DNA of 5,481 nt from JAZDIT01 sp043804755. Its GTDB lineage: Bacteria > Patescibacteriota > Minisyncoccia > Minisyncoccales > JAQTPW01. The stretch is taken from contig JAZDIT010000039.1 in NCBI GenBank assembly GCA_043804755.1, positions 1-5,481 of the forward strand, read 5' to 3'. The notes beneath the pieces were generated by a model. The model had not been told where the DNA came from, did no database searches, and saw only the letters and a list, made by a program, of their open reading frames with translations. Positions 1-4,854 of the stretch are shown one piece after another (position 1 is the stretch's first letter; the number at the start of each line of letters is the position of its first letter). The translations under genes were made by a program, and so were the position numbers.

Positions 1-2
1 GG

Positions 3-155
3 GAGGAGGAAACCGTGACTGGACCCACAACCCCGCCACCGAGAAAGAAGGGATCTTCATTTACCTGGACCCCGGAAGCGACTGAAATGTTCAACATGCT
101 CAAAAGGGACGACCCTAAATATACCAAGGAACAATACATAAAAGACAGTGAATAG
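3..155 (+). CDS. C-terminal end of an unrecognised, probably phage, gene (partial)
   Basis: An open frame runs in from the left edge and ends at TAG 153-155, giving about 50 residues. The visible part has a Pro/Lys-rich stretch (TTPPPRKK) followed by a charged tail with SSFTWTPEATEMFNMLKR and KYTKEQYIKDSE. I do not recognise a family. The stop codon overlaps the Shine-Dalgarno (AGGAG, 154-158) of the zinc-finger gene that starts at 165, so the two look translationally linked. The downstream gene pair suggests it belongs to a phage head module, where a scaffold, protease or portal-region gene often precedes the capsid gene. That role is inferred from position only. Confidence 0.55.
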   Translation, partial: EEETVTGPTTPPPRKKGSSFTWTPEATEMFNMLKRDDPKYTKEQYIKDSE

Positions 156-164
156 GAGATAGAA

Positions 165-692
165 ATGCCTGAATGCGAAAAATGTGGAGCAACTTTTGAA
201 ACCGATAACCAATTACGGGGACACATGATGTCCCACGCGAGAAGCGAAAACAGGAAGAAAACCGTAGACAGAAAGAAACGGGTAGGTCTGGGGGCGCCTC
301 ATAAGAGGCTGTCTTTACCGGAAATACCCGGGAAACACACCCATTGGATCAATGACAAATGGGGGCGCGATCCGTCACGAATTCAGCGGGCGCTTGCAGC
401 AGGGTATGAATTCATAGACAGTGAAGGCATGGTCGTTGGCGAAGGAGCGGTTGATGGCAATCAGGACCCTGGGAACAGGATGAGCCGAACCGTCGGGACG
501 AATAAAGACGGATCTCAAATCGTTGCCTACGCGATGGCTATAGACCAGGAATTGTACGACGAATACCAGGCAGAAAAGCAAGTACCAGTGGATAGAACCG
601 ATGCCGCTATAAAACGCGGCCAATTCGAAAATAAACTTGGACAATCTGGCTTCGTTCCCGAGGACGGAATTTCAATGACCGTCGAACGATAG
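165..692 (+). CDS. Phage-type protein with an N-terminal C2H2 zinc finger, upstream of a capsid-like gene
   Basis: This is a 175-residue protein with ATG at 165 and AGGAG at 154-158. Residues 4-24 form a classical C2H2 zinc finger: Cys4-x2-Cys7-x12-His20-x3-His24, with Phe11 and Leu17 at the usual hydrophobic positions. A basic linker follows (residues 29-48, many Lys/Arg). The rest is a soluble domain with HWINDKWGRDPSRIQRALAAGYEF (59-83, split here: HWINDKWGRDP then SRIQRALAAGYEF), then GTNKDGSQIVAYAMAI (111-126), ELYDEYQAEKQ and a DAAIKRG segment. From memory, the second and third blocks resemble a small protein commonly encoded just before the capsid gene in environmental tailed phages; I cannot search to confirm. 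The finger could bind DNA, RNA or a protein partner during head assembly. There are no membrane segments. The gene ends 23 bp before the capsid-like start, consistent with one operon. Confidence 0.7.
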   Translation: MPECEKCGATFETDNQLRGHMMSHARSENRKKTVDRKKRVGLGAPHKRLSLPEIPGKHTHWINDKWGRDPSRIQRALAAGYEFIDSEGMVVGEGAVDGNQDPGNRMSRTVGTNKDGSQIVAYAMAIDQELYDEYQAEKQVPVDRTDAAIKRGQFENKLGQSGFVPEDGISMTVER

Positions 693-701
693 CCTATATA
701 T

Positions 702-707
702 AAGGAG
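702..707 (+). promoter_or_regulatory. Shine-Dalgarno that fixes a TTG start
   Basis: AAGGAG lies 8 nt before the TTG at 716-718. No ATG is available at this end of the frame. The family-like N-terminus (MANSDARFGLKPVR) begins exactly at this TTG, so the rare start codon is well supported. Confidence 0.7.
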
Positions 708-715
708 TATTTATT

Positions 716-1039
716 TTGGCAAATTCTGACGCAAGATTCGGGCTAAAGCCCGTGCGCTACAATGAGGACTATGTAGAAAAGTTCTTTGTAGATGCGGATT
801 ACGCCACCGCTTTGTATATTGGGGATTGTGTTGACTATGATACGACCGATGCCAACATGGACCCCACGGCGAAGCATGGGACGGTAATTCGAGCGGCGAT
901 GACGGCAGCGACCTTTACACTTGGGCCGATTATCGTTTCAAAATTACCGGACCGTTTATCTTCCCGATGGAGTATAGTCATAAGTAAATTAGTTATTCAG
1001 CCGTTCAAATGTAGGCAATTAATAGGTAATAGTCAATAA
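716..1039 (+). pseudogene. Phage major capsid-like structural protein, truncated after its N-terminal part
   Basis: The frame starts at TTG 716 and runs to TAA 1037-1039, 107 residues. The N-terminus (FGLKPVRYNEDYVEKFFVD at 8-26, then ATALYIGDCV at 30-39, then GTVIRAAMTAATFTLGPIIVS at 55-75, quoted in parts) recalls a virion protein family common in environmental tailed phages. Those proteins open with a FGLxPVR motif and a TALYIGDPV-like strand, and as I remember they run to about 300 residues or more. Here the match seems to reach LPDRLSSRW (about residue 85, position ~970). The last ~22 residues (SIVISKLVIQPFK onward) look like translated noncoding AT-rich DNA. The gene is therefore broken, either in the organism or by the assembly joining phage DNA to a bacterial chromosome. 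Family identity is from memory and moderately sure; the truncation is clear from length if the family is right. Confidence 0.6.
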
Positions 1040-1045
1040 AAACTC
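965..1045. other. Junction between phage-like and chromosomal sequence
   Basis: Left of this zone the DNA is fairly GC-balanced, densely coding and uses good Shine-Dalgarno sites. Right of it the DNA is AT-rich, and the genes are tRNAs and core translation genes with few Shine-Dalgarno sites. The capsid-like frame loses family resemblance inside the zone. I see no integrase, no attachment-site repeat and no insertion-sequence ends here. It may be the worn edge of a prophage remnant or a chimeric assembly join. Confidence 0.5.
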
Positions 1046-1053
1046 AATTGTAA

Positions 1054-1082
1054 TTGCCGGGATTGGTGAACAATGGCATAAT
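1054..1082 (+). promoter_or_regulatory. Possible sigma70-type promoter for the tRNA cluster
   Basis: TTGCCG (1054-1059) and CATAAT (1077-1082) are separated by 17 nt. They match the -35 and -10 consensus at 4/6 and 5/6 positions. Transcription would start near 1089 and leave a leader of about 80 nt before tRNA-Arg. The rest of 1040-1169 is AT-rich with no gene that I can see. Confidence 0.4.
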
Positions 1083-1169
1083 TCGTGTGCAAAAAAAGTC
1101 AAAAATATAGGAAAAACATCAGGCGATTAATATATTAGATTAAGCGAAGCTAAATAATAGCTATAATAA

Positions 1170-1241
1170 GCCCTTATAGCTCAATGGATAGAGCAAGCCC
1201 GTCCTAAGGGCGAGATGGGGGTTCGATTCCCTCTAAGGGCA
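1170..1241 (+). tRNA. tRNA-Arg(CCU)
   Basis: A full cloverleaf folds: acceptor GCCCTTA/TAAGGGC, D arm GCTC/GAGC with GG in the loop, and anticodon loop GTCCTAA with anticodon CCT at 1203-1205 (reads AGG). The T arm is GGGGG/CCCTC with loop TTCGATT, and the discriminator is A1241. The first anticodon-stem pair is an A·G mismatch and position 32 is G, both slightly unusual. CCA is not encoded (ACAC follows the acceptor). It is the first tRNA of a + strand cluster. Confidence 0.93.
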
Positions 1242-1256
1242 CACTTCGACTTGCTT

Positions 1257-1329
1257 GGGCCCGTAGCTCAATGGCAGTAGCGCCTCAATGGCATTGAGGA
1301 GGTTGTGGGTTCAACTCCCATCGGGTCCA
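1257..1329 (+). tRNA. tRNA-Ala(GGC)
   Basis: The acceptor GGGCCCG/CGGGTCC contains the G3·U70 wobble that defines alanine tRNAs. The anticodon stem CCTCA/TGAGG holds loop ATGGCAT with anticodon GGC at 1290-1292 (reads GCC). The T arm GTGGG/CCCAT has a normal TTCAACT loop, and the discriminator is A. The D arm is irregular: the 3' strand reads GTAGC rather than GAGC, so it carries an extra T or a C·T mismatch. No CCA is encoded. It lies 15 bp after tRNA-Arg. Confidence 0.93.
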
Positions 1330-1339
1330 CAAATAAATT

Positions 1340-1522
1340 GGAGACGTGCCGGAGTGGTTGAACGGGGTGGTCTCGAACCTCGCCCCTTCTAAAAGAATAT
1401 TTGGTGGGATGCCAGAGCGGTTGAATGGGCCGCACTCGAAATGCGGTATACCCTCAAGGGTATCGGGGGTTCAAATCCCTCTCCCACCGCAAGAAGGGGC
1501 AGGACGAATCATCCCGTCTCCG
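1340..1522 (+). pseudogene. Degenerate tRNA-Ser(CGA) whose two halves enclose another tRNA-Ser
   Basis: The 5' half (1340-1390) has acceptor GGAGACG, TG, and a serine-type D arm (CCGGAGTGGTTGAACGG). Its anticodon loop CTCGAAC carries CGA at 1374-1376; the anticodon stem is poor (one mismatch, two G·U). A 5' variable-arm strand follows (CCCCTTCT). No T arm follows before the next tRNA begins at 1403. Beyond that tRNA lie AGAAGGGGC (1492-1500, complementary to GCCCCTTCT at 1382-1390), then a T-loop-like CGAATC (1505-1510), then CGTCTCC (1515-1521). The last is perfectly complementary to the GGAGACG acceptor and is followed by discriminator G1522, as expected for serine. The T arm is defective: GGCAG/CATCC has two mismatches and the loop GACGAAT lacks T54-T55. 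It is probably a broken tRNA-Ser with an insertion in its variable/T region; a functional split tRNA is a less likely alternative. Confidence 0.6.
1403..1489 (+). tRNA. tRNA-Ser(CGA), intact, nested inside another tRNA-Ser
   Basis: This is a complete 87-nt type II tRNA: acceptor GGTGGGA/TCCCACC with discriminator G1489. The anticodon stem CCGCA/TGCGG holds loop CTCGAAA with anticodon CGA at 1437-1439 (reads UCG). The long variable arm is ATACCC/GGGTAT with a TCAA loop, and the T arm GGGGG/CCCTC has loop TTCAAAT. No CCA is encoded. It sits between the 5' and 3' halves of a second serine tRNA with the same anticodon, and a 9-bp inverted repeat (1382-1390 with 1492-1500) brackets it. Confidence 0.95.
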
Positions 1523-1568
1523 CAAAAATTTATTAAAAGTAAAAACAATAACAATATCGGAGAGGGGT

Positions 1569-1591
1569 CGGGAGAACAGGCAGTTCTCCCG
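1569..1591 (+). other. Perfect 9-bp hairpin in the spacer after the tRNA cluster
   Basis: CGGGAGAAC and GTTCTCCCG pair exactly around the loop AGGCA. A usable T-run does not follow (TATAGGAAAAT comes next), so it is not a textbook terminator. It may mark the 3' end of the tRNA transcript or be a processing or attenuation hairpin before the DUF4446-infB-rbfA genes. The flanking spacer (1523-1727) is otherwise AT-rich with no gene. Confidence 0.5.
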
Positions 1592-1655
1592 TATAGGAAA
1601 ATATAGTATATATATTCTTCCTTACAGTCAAAATATTAAAAACCGAGGGTTGTTA

Positions 1656-1709
1656 AGGAGCGAGCCCGAAGCGAAAGCGCCTGCCGAAAGTAGGAAAGGG
1701 CGAGCGACC
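1656..1709 (+). promoter_or_regulatory. GA-rich foldable leader before DUF4446
   Basis: GCCC (1664-1667) pairs with GGGC (1698-1701) and closes a junction with two hairpins. One is GC-GAAA-GC (1671-1678), a GNRA tetraloop; the other is CCTGC/GTAGG (1680-1694) around CGAAA. Outside the GCCC/GGGC stem the strands can continue as G·A/A·G pairs alternating with C-G and G-C (GAGCGA with GAGCGA). This looks like a compact structured RNA in the 5' leader, ending ~18 nt before the ATG at 1728. I do not recognise a known riboswitch. It could also be a dispersed GA/GC-rich repeat, which is common in these genomes. Confidence 0.35.
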
Positions 1710-1727
1710 TCACTTGGTATAACCACT

Positions 1728-2147
1728 ATGTTTAATTTCTCAAAAAAAACAAAAAAAGAACCGGAAAATTTAAAAGAAATACTTGTCGATTTTGCGGATT
1801 TGGGAAAAAGAGTCCAGGAAATTTCAGAAGAATTGAATAAATTAAAAGAAAAGAACAGATTCGCGATCCAGAAACTTGGAATCATCAGATTTAATCCTTT
1901 CAGGGAAGTCGGCGGGGACCAAAGTTTTACAATTGCGTTTTTGGACGAAAAAGACAATGGAGCGATTATCACGAGTCATTATTCCCGGGAAGGGAATCGG
2001 GTTTATGCCAAGCCCATAAAAGAAGGAAAATCGGAGTATTCCCTATCTGAGGAGGAGATAAGCGCAATCGAATCTGCAAAGAAATCAAATATAATCATGG
2101 TCTTAGATTCCGGAAATAAAAACGGAAGGAAAAATTCAAAAAAATAA
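1728..2147 (+). CDS. DUF4446 family protein
   Basis: This is a 139-residue protein of unknown function. Residues 12-48 are helical and charged and could form a coiled coil. The family core follows: GIIRFNPFREVGGDQSF (51-67), AFLDEKDNGAIITSHYSREG (70-89), RVYAKPI (91-97) and a KSEYSLSEEE block (101-110). This matches the DUF4446 pattern (RFNxFxxxGGxxSF, then SREGxRVYAKP, then a Ser-Leu-Ser-Glu-Glu segment). Many relatives have an N-terminal membrane helix that this one lacks, so it is probably cytoplasmic. The frame is open upstream to 1425, but that stretch runs through tRNA-Ser and is not protein-like, so ATG 1728 is chosen. There is no Shine-Dalgarno near it. Its TAA (2145-2147) directly touches the infB start, indicating one operon. 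Confidence 0.85.
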   Translation: MFNFSKKTKKEPENLKEILVDFADLGKRVQEISEELNKLKEKNRFAIQKLGIIRFNPFREVGGDQSFTIAFLDEKDNGAIITSHYSREGNRVYAKPIKEGKSEYSLSEEEISAIESAKKSNIIMVLDSGNKNGRKNSKK

Positions 2148-3650
2148 ATGGTTAACGAAAAACCGGAACAAAAAGGAAATACCATAAACAGGCCGCCAGT
2201 GGTGGTTATTTTAGGCCATGTGGATTCCGGTAAAACTTCTTTATTGGATTATATAAGAAAAACAAATGTCGCAGAGAAAGAATCCGGCGGAATTACTCAG
2301 CATATCGGCGCTTATCAGGTTGAAAGAGACGGCAAAAAGATTACTTTTGTCGATACTCCCGGGCATGAAGCATTTTCGGCGATGAGAGGTAGAGGAGCAA
2401 AAGTGGCCGATATCGCAATCCTGGTGATCGATGTCGCCGAAGGCGTCCAAACCCAGACAAAAGAAGCTATTTCGCATATAAAATCGGCCGAAATTCCGAT
2501 GATTGTTGCGATAAATAAAGTTGACCGGTCGGAAGTGAATCCCGAAAAGGTCAAAAAAGAGCTGATGAAAGAGAATATCATAGTGGAGTCTCTGGGAGGC
2601 CAAACTCCGTCGGTTAACGTTTCAGCAAAATCGGGCCAAGGTGTGGATGAATTGCTGGAGATGATTTTACTGGTCGGCGAAGTGGAAAATTTAAAAGGAA
2701 ACATTTCAAAGCCCGCCGAAGGAGTAGTCATCGAATCTTATCTGGATTCGAGAAGAGGACCCATTGTCACCTTTATATTGTCAGACGGTGTTTTGAAGAT
2801 CGGGGATATAGCGGGTACTTTTTCCACCTTTGGGAAGGTTAAAAATCTGGAAAACTTTCAGGGACATCCGGTCGAAAAAGCTTTGCCTTCCGATCCCGTT
2901 GTAATTTTCGGTTTGCCGGAATTGCCGAAAGTCGGTGAAACATTTAAAGTGTTTTCCGATGTTCAGGAAGCGCAGAACAATCTCAAAATCGCTGAGAAAA
3001 AAGAAAAGGGCAAAACCCCGGAAGTAAAAGAAGGACAGCAGATTCTGAATTTAATATTGAAAATAGATTTCGTCGGATCTTTGGAAGCGATCGAAGAAGT
3101 TTTGAAGGGTATTCCACAGGATAAGGTCATATTAAATATTTTAAGTGCGGAAGTCGGCGATGTTAATGAATCCAACGTAAAGCTTGCCAGATCAAGCGGA
3201 GCAATGATTTTCGCCTTCAAGGTAAAAACCAATTCTGTTGCAAAACAACTCGCCGAAAGGGATAAAATCAGAATAATCACCTTTGAAATAATTTATGAAT
3301 TGGTGGAAGGGATAAGAAAGGCGATGGAAAGAATTCTTTCCCCGGAAAATGTCAGGACCGATATAGGGAAAATCAAAGTTTTGGCGATTTTTATGGCCGA
3401 AAAGAACAGGCAGATAATTGGTGGAAGGGTATTTTTCGGTGAAGTTAAAAAAGGCGCTCTGATAGAGGTTGAAAGGAATGGAGAAATTATAGGCCGCGGG
3501 AAAATGATTAATCTCCAAAAGAACAAAAAAGATGCGGACAGGGTCGTGCGCGGGGAAGAGTGCGGAATCCTTTTCGAAGGAGATGTCAAAATCGAGACTG
3601 GCGATGTTCTGATATTTTATACTGAAGAAAAAAAGCGAGGAGAACTTTAA
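2148..3650 (+). CDS. infB: Translation initiation factor IF-2 (short form)
   Basis: This 500-residue GTPase delivers initiator fMet-tRNA to the 30S subunit and promotes subunit joining. The G domain has G1 GHVDSGKTS (23-31), switch I GGITQHIGAY (47-56), G3 DTPGHEAF (69-76) with the catalytic-type His73, G4 NKVD (123-126) and G5 SAKSGQG (159-165). Domain II covers about 185-270. Domain III follows after a charged linker (about 295-395), and the C-terminal initiator-tRNA-binding barrel is present (about 400-495, with FFGEVKKGALIEVERNGEII). The long N-terminal region of E. coli-type IF-2 is absent, giving the short form usual in reduced bacteria. In G1 the common His (GHVDHGKT) is Ser27. The ATG follows the DUF4446 stop with no gap and has no Shine-Dalgarno, so translation probably depends on reinitiation. 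rbfA follows 12 bp downstream. Confidence 0.97.
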   Translation: MVNEKPEQKGNTINRPPVVVILGHVDSGKTSLLDYIRKTNVAEKESGGITQHIGAYQVERDGKKITFVDTPGHEAFSAMRGRGAKVADIAILVIDVAEGVQTQTKEAISHIKSAEIPMIVAINKVDRSEVNPEKVKKELMKENIIVESLGGQTPSVNVSAKSGQGVDELLEMILLVGEVENLKGNISKPAEGVVIESYLDSRRGPIVTFILSDGVLKIGDIAGTFSTFGKVKNLENFQGHPVEKALPSDPVVIFGLPELPKVGETFKVFSDVQEAQNNLKIAEKKEKGKTPEVKEGQQILNLILKIDFVGSLEAIEEVLKGIPQDKVILNILSAEVGDVNESNVKLARSSGAMIFAFKVKTNSVAKQLAERDKIRIITFEIIYELVEGIRKAMERILSPENVRTDIGKIKVLAIFMAEKNRQIIGGRVFFGEVKKGALIEVERNGEIIGRGKMINLQKNKKDADRVVRGEECGILFEGDVKIETGDVLIFYTEEKKRGEL

Positions 3651-3662
3651 AGCCAAAACAAG

Positions 3663-4007
3663 ATGGCAAAAAGAATTCAGAGAGTCAACGCCTTAATAAA
3701 AGAGGAGATATCGCAGATAATTTTAAAAGAAATCGAATTTTCTCCTGGAGTTTTGGTAACCGTTACCAGGGCCGAAACAACAGATGATTTAAGGGACAGC
3801 AACGTTTTTATAAGCGTCTTGCCCGATAAAGATCTTTCTAAAATAGTGGATTTCCTTAACCGAAGGGCCGGTTTTCTGCAAAGCAAAATAAATAAGGTGT
3901 TAAGGATGAAGCCGATTCCCCGATTGAAGTTTGTCCAGGAAAGGGAAACTGCGGAGGCGGGAAGAATCGAAGAACTCCTGGAACAATTGAAGAAAGAAAG
4001 CAAATAA
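3663..4007 (+). CDS. rbfA: 30S ribosome-binding factor A
   Basis: This 114-residue KH-like protein helps late 30S maturation around the 5' region of 16S rRNA. Family marks are the N-terminal RIQRVNALIKEEISQII (4-20), VLVTVTRAETTDDLRDSNVFISV (31-53, the β-strand pair with the DL motif, quoted here as two adjoining blocks: VLVTVTRAETTD and DLRDSNVFISV), RRAGFLQSKI (67-76, the kinked helix) and IPRLKFVQE (84-92). The C-terminus is a short charged helix, and the length is normal for the family. It starts 12 bp after infB; the purine-rich AGGAG at 3638-3642 is too far away to be a standard Shine-Dalgarno. The infB-rbfA pairing is a very common ribosome-biogenesis arrangement. Confidence 0.94.
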   Translation: MAKRIQRVNALIKEEISQIILKEIEFSPGVLVTVTRAETTDDLRDSNVFISVLPDKDLSKIVDFLNRRAGFLQSKINKVLRMKPIPRLKFVQERETAEAGRIEELLEQLKKESK

Positions 4008-4059
4008 ACTAATATATCAATACCGCATCGGAGCGGGACGGCAGGCGGTGTCTGATAAT

Positions 4060-4132
4060 GGCCAGGTAGCCAAGTAGCTAAGGCAGCAGTCTGCAAAACT
4101 GCTATGCGTGGGTGCAATTCCCACCCTGGCCT
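4060..4132 (+). tRNA. tRNA-Cys(GCA) with A18/G55
   Basis: The acceptor GGCCAGG/CCTGGCC is followed by discriminator T4132 (U73), a cysteine identity mark. The anticodon stem GCAGT/ACTGC has loop CTGCAAA with anticodon GCA at 4093-4095. The T stem GTGGG/CCCAC is perfect, but the T loop is TGCAATT, so position 55 is G instead of U. The D loop (AGTAGCTA) lacks the usual GG and has AG there. The top D-stem position is an A·A mismatch. No CCA is encoded (CAA follows). It lies 52 bp after rbfA and is probably co-transcribed. Confidence 0.92.
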
Positions 4133-4144
4133 CAACCGAATTCT

Positions 4145-4227
4145 GGGCGAGTGGCGAAATGGCATACGCACAACACTTAAAATGTTGCGGTCGTGAGACC
4201 ATGTGGGTTCGACTCCCACCTCGCCCA
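4145..4227 (+). tRNA. tRNA-Leu(UAA)
   Basis: This is an 83-nt type II tRNA. The acceptor is GGGCGAG/CTCGCCC with discriminator A4227. The anticodon stem CAACA/TGTTG has loop CTTAAAA with anticodon TAA at 4178-4180 (reads UUA and UUG). The variable arm is GGTC-GTGA-GACC, and the T arm GTGGG/CCCAC has a normal TTCGACT loop. No CCA is encoded. It is the last gene of the + strand unit, directly followed by the terminator. Confidence 0.95.
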
Positions 4228-4228
4228 C

Positions 4229-4265
4229 AAAACAAAAAACGGCCCTTTTGGCCGTTTTTTGTTTT
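4229..4265. terminator. Strong bidirectional Rho-independent terminator
   Basis: A 16-bp perfect stem includes ACGGCC/GGCCGT with loop CTTTT. An A-rich 5' flank pairs with a T-rich 3' flank (TTTTTTGTTTT). The U-tract works on either strand. It sits between tRNA-Leu on + and the 3D-domain gene on -, whose stop begins 3 bp further right, so it can end both convergent transcripts. Confidence 0.93.
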
Positions 4266-4267
4266 AC

Positions 4268-4777
4268 TTAACTTTCCAAAATTTCAACGTAGACTCTTTT
4301 TACCCCGAAATTTTTTGCTTCTTGCGTGTTCGAAAACCAAATATCAAACTGATAATTACCCATTCTCATATTCATCCGGTCTTCGACAATGAAGATTTTA
4401 TCGCCGTAAAGCTGGGGTATTTTAATCTTCGTACCGAAGGGGAAAAGATTATTTGCGATAACTCCGTCCCTGACAGCGGTTCCGGCGGCCGTAATAAACG
4501 GGTCTTCGTCAGTTTCCCAGGGAGTTGAAGAGTAAGCTGTAATTAATACGTTCATGCGGTCAACTACCGGCGGATCGGGATTGTTCGGGCTGGAAATATA
4601 AGCTAAGCTGTTTTCCCGGAGAATAGTTAACTCCGGAAGGGCAGGAGAAGGGTCTCCCAAATCGGCATCGGCAAAAAGCCAGTGCTGTAGGAAGGGGAAA
4701 ACCCCTATCAAAAGGGTTGTAATCAATATTGCGGTCCAAATCTGATGTTTTCCTATCTCTTTTAAGCTATTTTGCAT
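4268..4777 (-). CDS. Membrane-anchored 3D-domain (double-psi beta-barrel) protein, probable cell-wall protein
   Basis: This is a 169-residue protein. Residues 13-30 (IWTAILITTLLIGVFPFL) form one N-terminal membrane helix or uncleaved signal; a Pro-rich linker runs to about 75. The rest is an extracellular 3D domain: VLITAYSSTPWETDEDPFITAAGTAV (77-102, quoted as VLITAYSSTPWETDE and DPFITAAGTAV), FPFGTKIKIP (112-121), KIFIVEDRM (127-135) and FDIWF (144-148). This fold is shared with MltA-type lytic transglycosylases and Rpf/YocH-like wall enzymes, so a role in peptidoglycan is likely. Of the three family aspartates, D133 and D145 are present, but the first site (usually AVD) reads IANN, so enzymatic activity is uncertain. 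The start at 4777 has AAAGGGGG 7 nt upstream. The gene converges on the tRNA-Leu terminator. Confidence 0.85.
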   Translation of the reverse strand: MQNSLKEIGKHQIWTAILITTLLIGVFPFLQHWLFADADLGDPSPALPELTILRENSLAYISSPNNPDPPVVDRMNVLITAYSSTPWETDEDPFITAAGTAVRDGVIANNLFPFGTKIKIPQLYGDKIFIVEDRMNMRMGNYQFDIWFSNTQEAKNFGVKRVYVEILES

Positions 4778-4784
4778 ATTAAAA

Positions 4785-4799
4785 CCCCCTTTACGGGGG
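4785..4799 (-). promoter_or_regulatory. Hairpin over the Shine-Dalgarno of the 3D-domain gene
   Basis: On the - strand CCCCC and GGGGG pair around GTAAA. The GGGGG strand, with the AAA before it, is the only Shine-Dalgarno-like sequence and lies 7 nt before the ATG. Folding would hide it, so the hairpin may tune translation. A weak terminator (GGGGG then TTTT) is an alternative reading. Confidence 0.4.
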
Positions 4800-4808
4800 A
4801 ATGCATCT

Positions 4809-4837
4809 ACCTTAGCTTATTTAGGACGGATTGTCAA
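4809..4837 (-). promoter_or_regulatory. Probable promoter of the 3D-domain gene
   Basis: Reading the - strand, a perfect -35 TTGACA (4837-4832) is followed after 17 nt by TAAGGT (4814-4809), a 3/6 match to the -10. Transcription would begin near 4802, just before the hairpin and start codon. It would separate this gene from the tRNAs upstream of it. Confidence 0.5.
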
Positions 4838-4854
4838 GACCTAAGACCTGTTTT

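Noticed and set aside
841..987. An alternative frame inside the capsid-like gene with a protein-like look, ending ITGPFIFPMEYSHK
   Set aside because: It has no start codon, begins after a stop at 838, and overlaps the frame whose N-terminus fits the phage family. I could not exclude a frameshift, but the main frame explains the sequence better.
1162..1167. TATAAT just before tRNA-Arg as a -10 box
   Set aside because: Transcription would start inside the tRNA. A leaderless design is possible in principle, but the TTGCCG/CATAAT pair further upstream fits better.
1382..1500. The 9-bp inverted repeat around tRNA-Ser as the ends of a small mobile element
   Set aside because: The flanks show no target-site duplication, and the repeat is explained more simply as the variable arm of the outer tRNA.
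1346..1606. An 86-residue + strand open frame
   Set aside because: It lies across both tRNA-Ser copies; its internal repeat comes from the two similar tRNA D arms, not from a protein.
1425..1727. A long upstream extension of the DUF4446 reading frame
   Set aside because: It runs through the intact tRNA-Ser and the structured leader, is not protein-like, and the family match begins only after ATG 1728.
3192..3656. Long - strand open frames opposite infB
   Set aside because: They mirror the infB coding strand and show no recognisable domains.
4022..4049. A possible tRNA or structured RNA between rbfA and tRNA-Cys
   Set aside because: Only a 5-bp ACCGC/GCGGT pairing is present, with no cloverleaf and no other support.
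3677..4228. A - strand 183-residue open frame
   Set aside because: It lies opposite rbfA, tRNA-Cys and tRNA-Leu and is a shadow.
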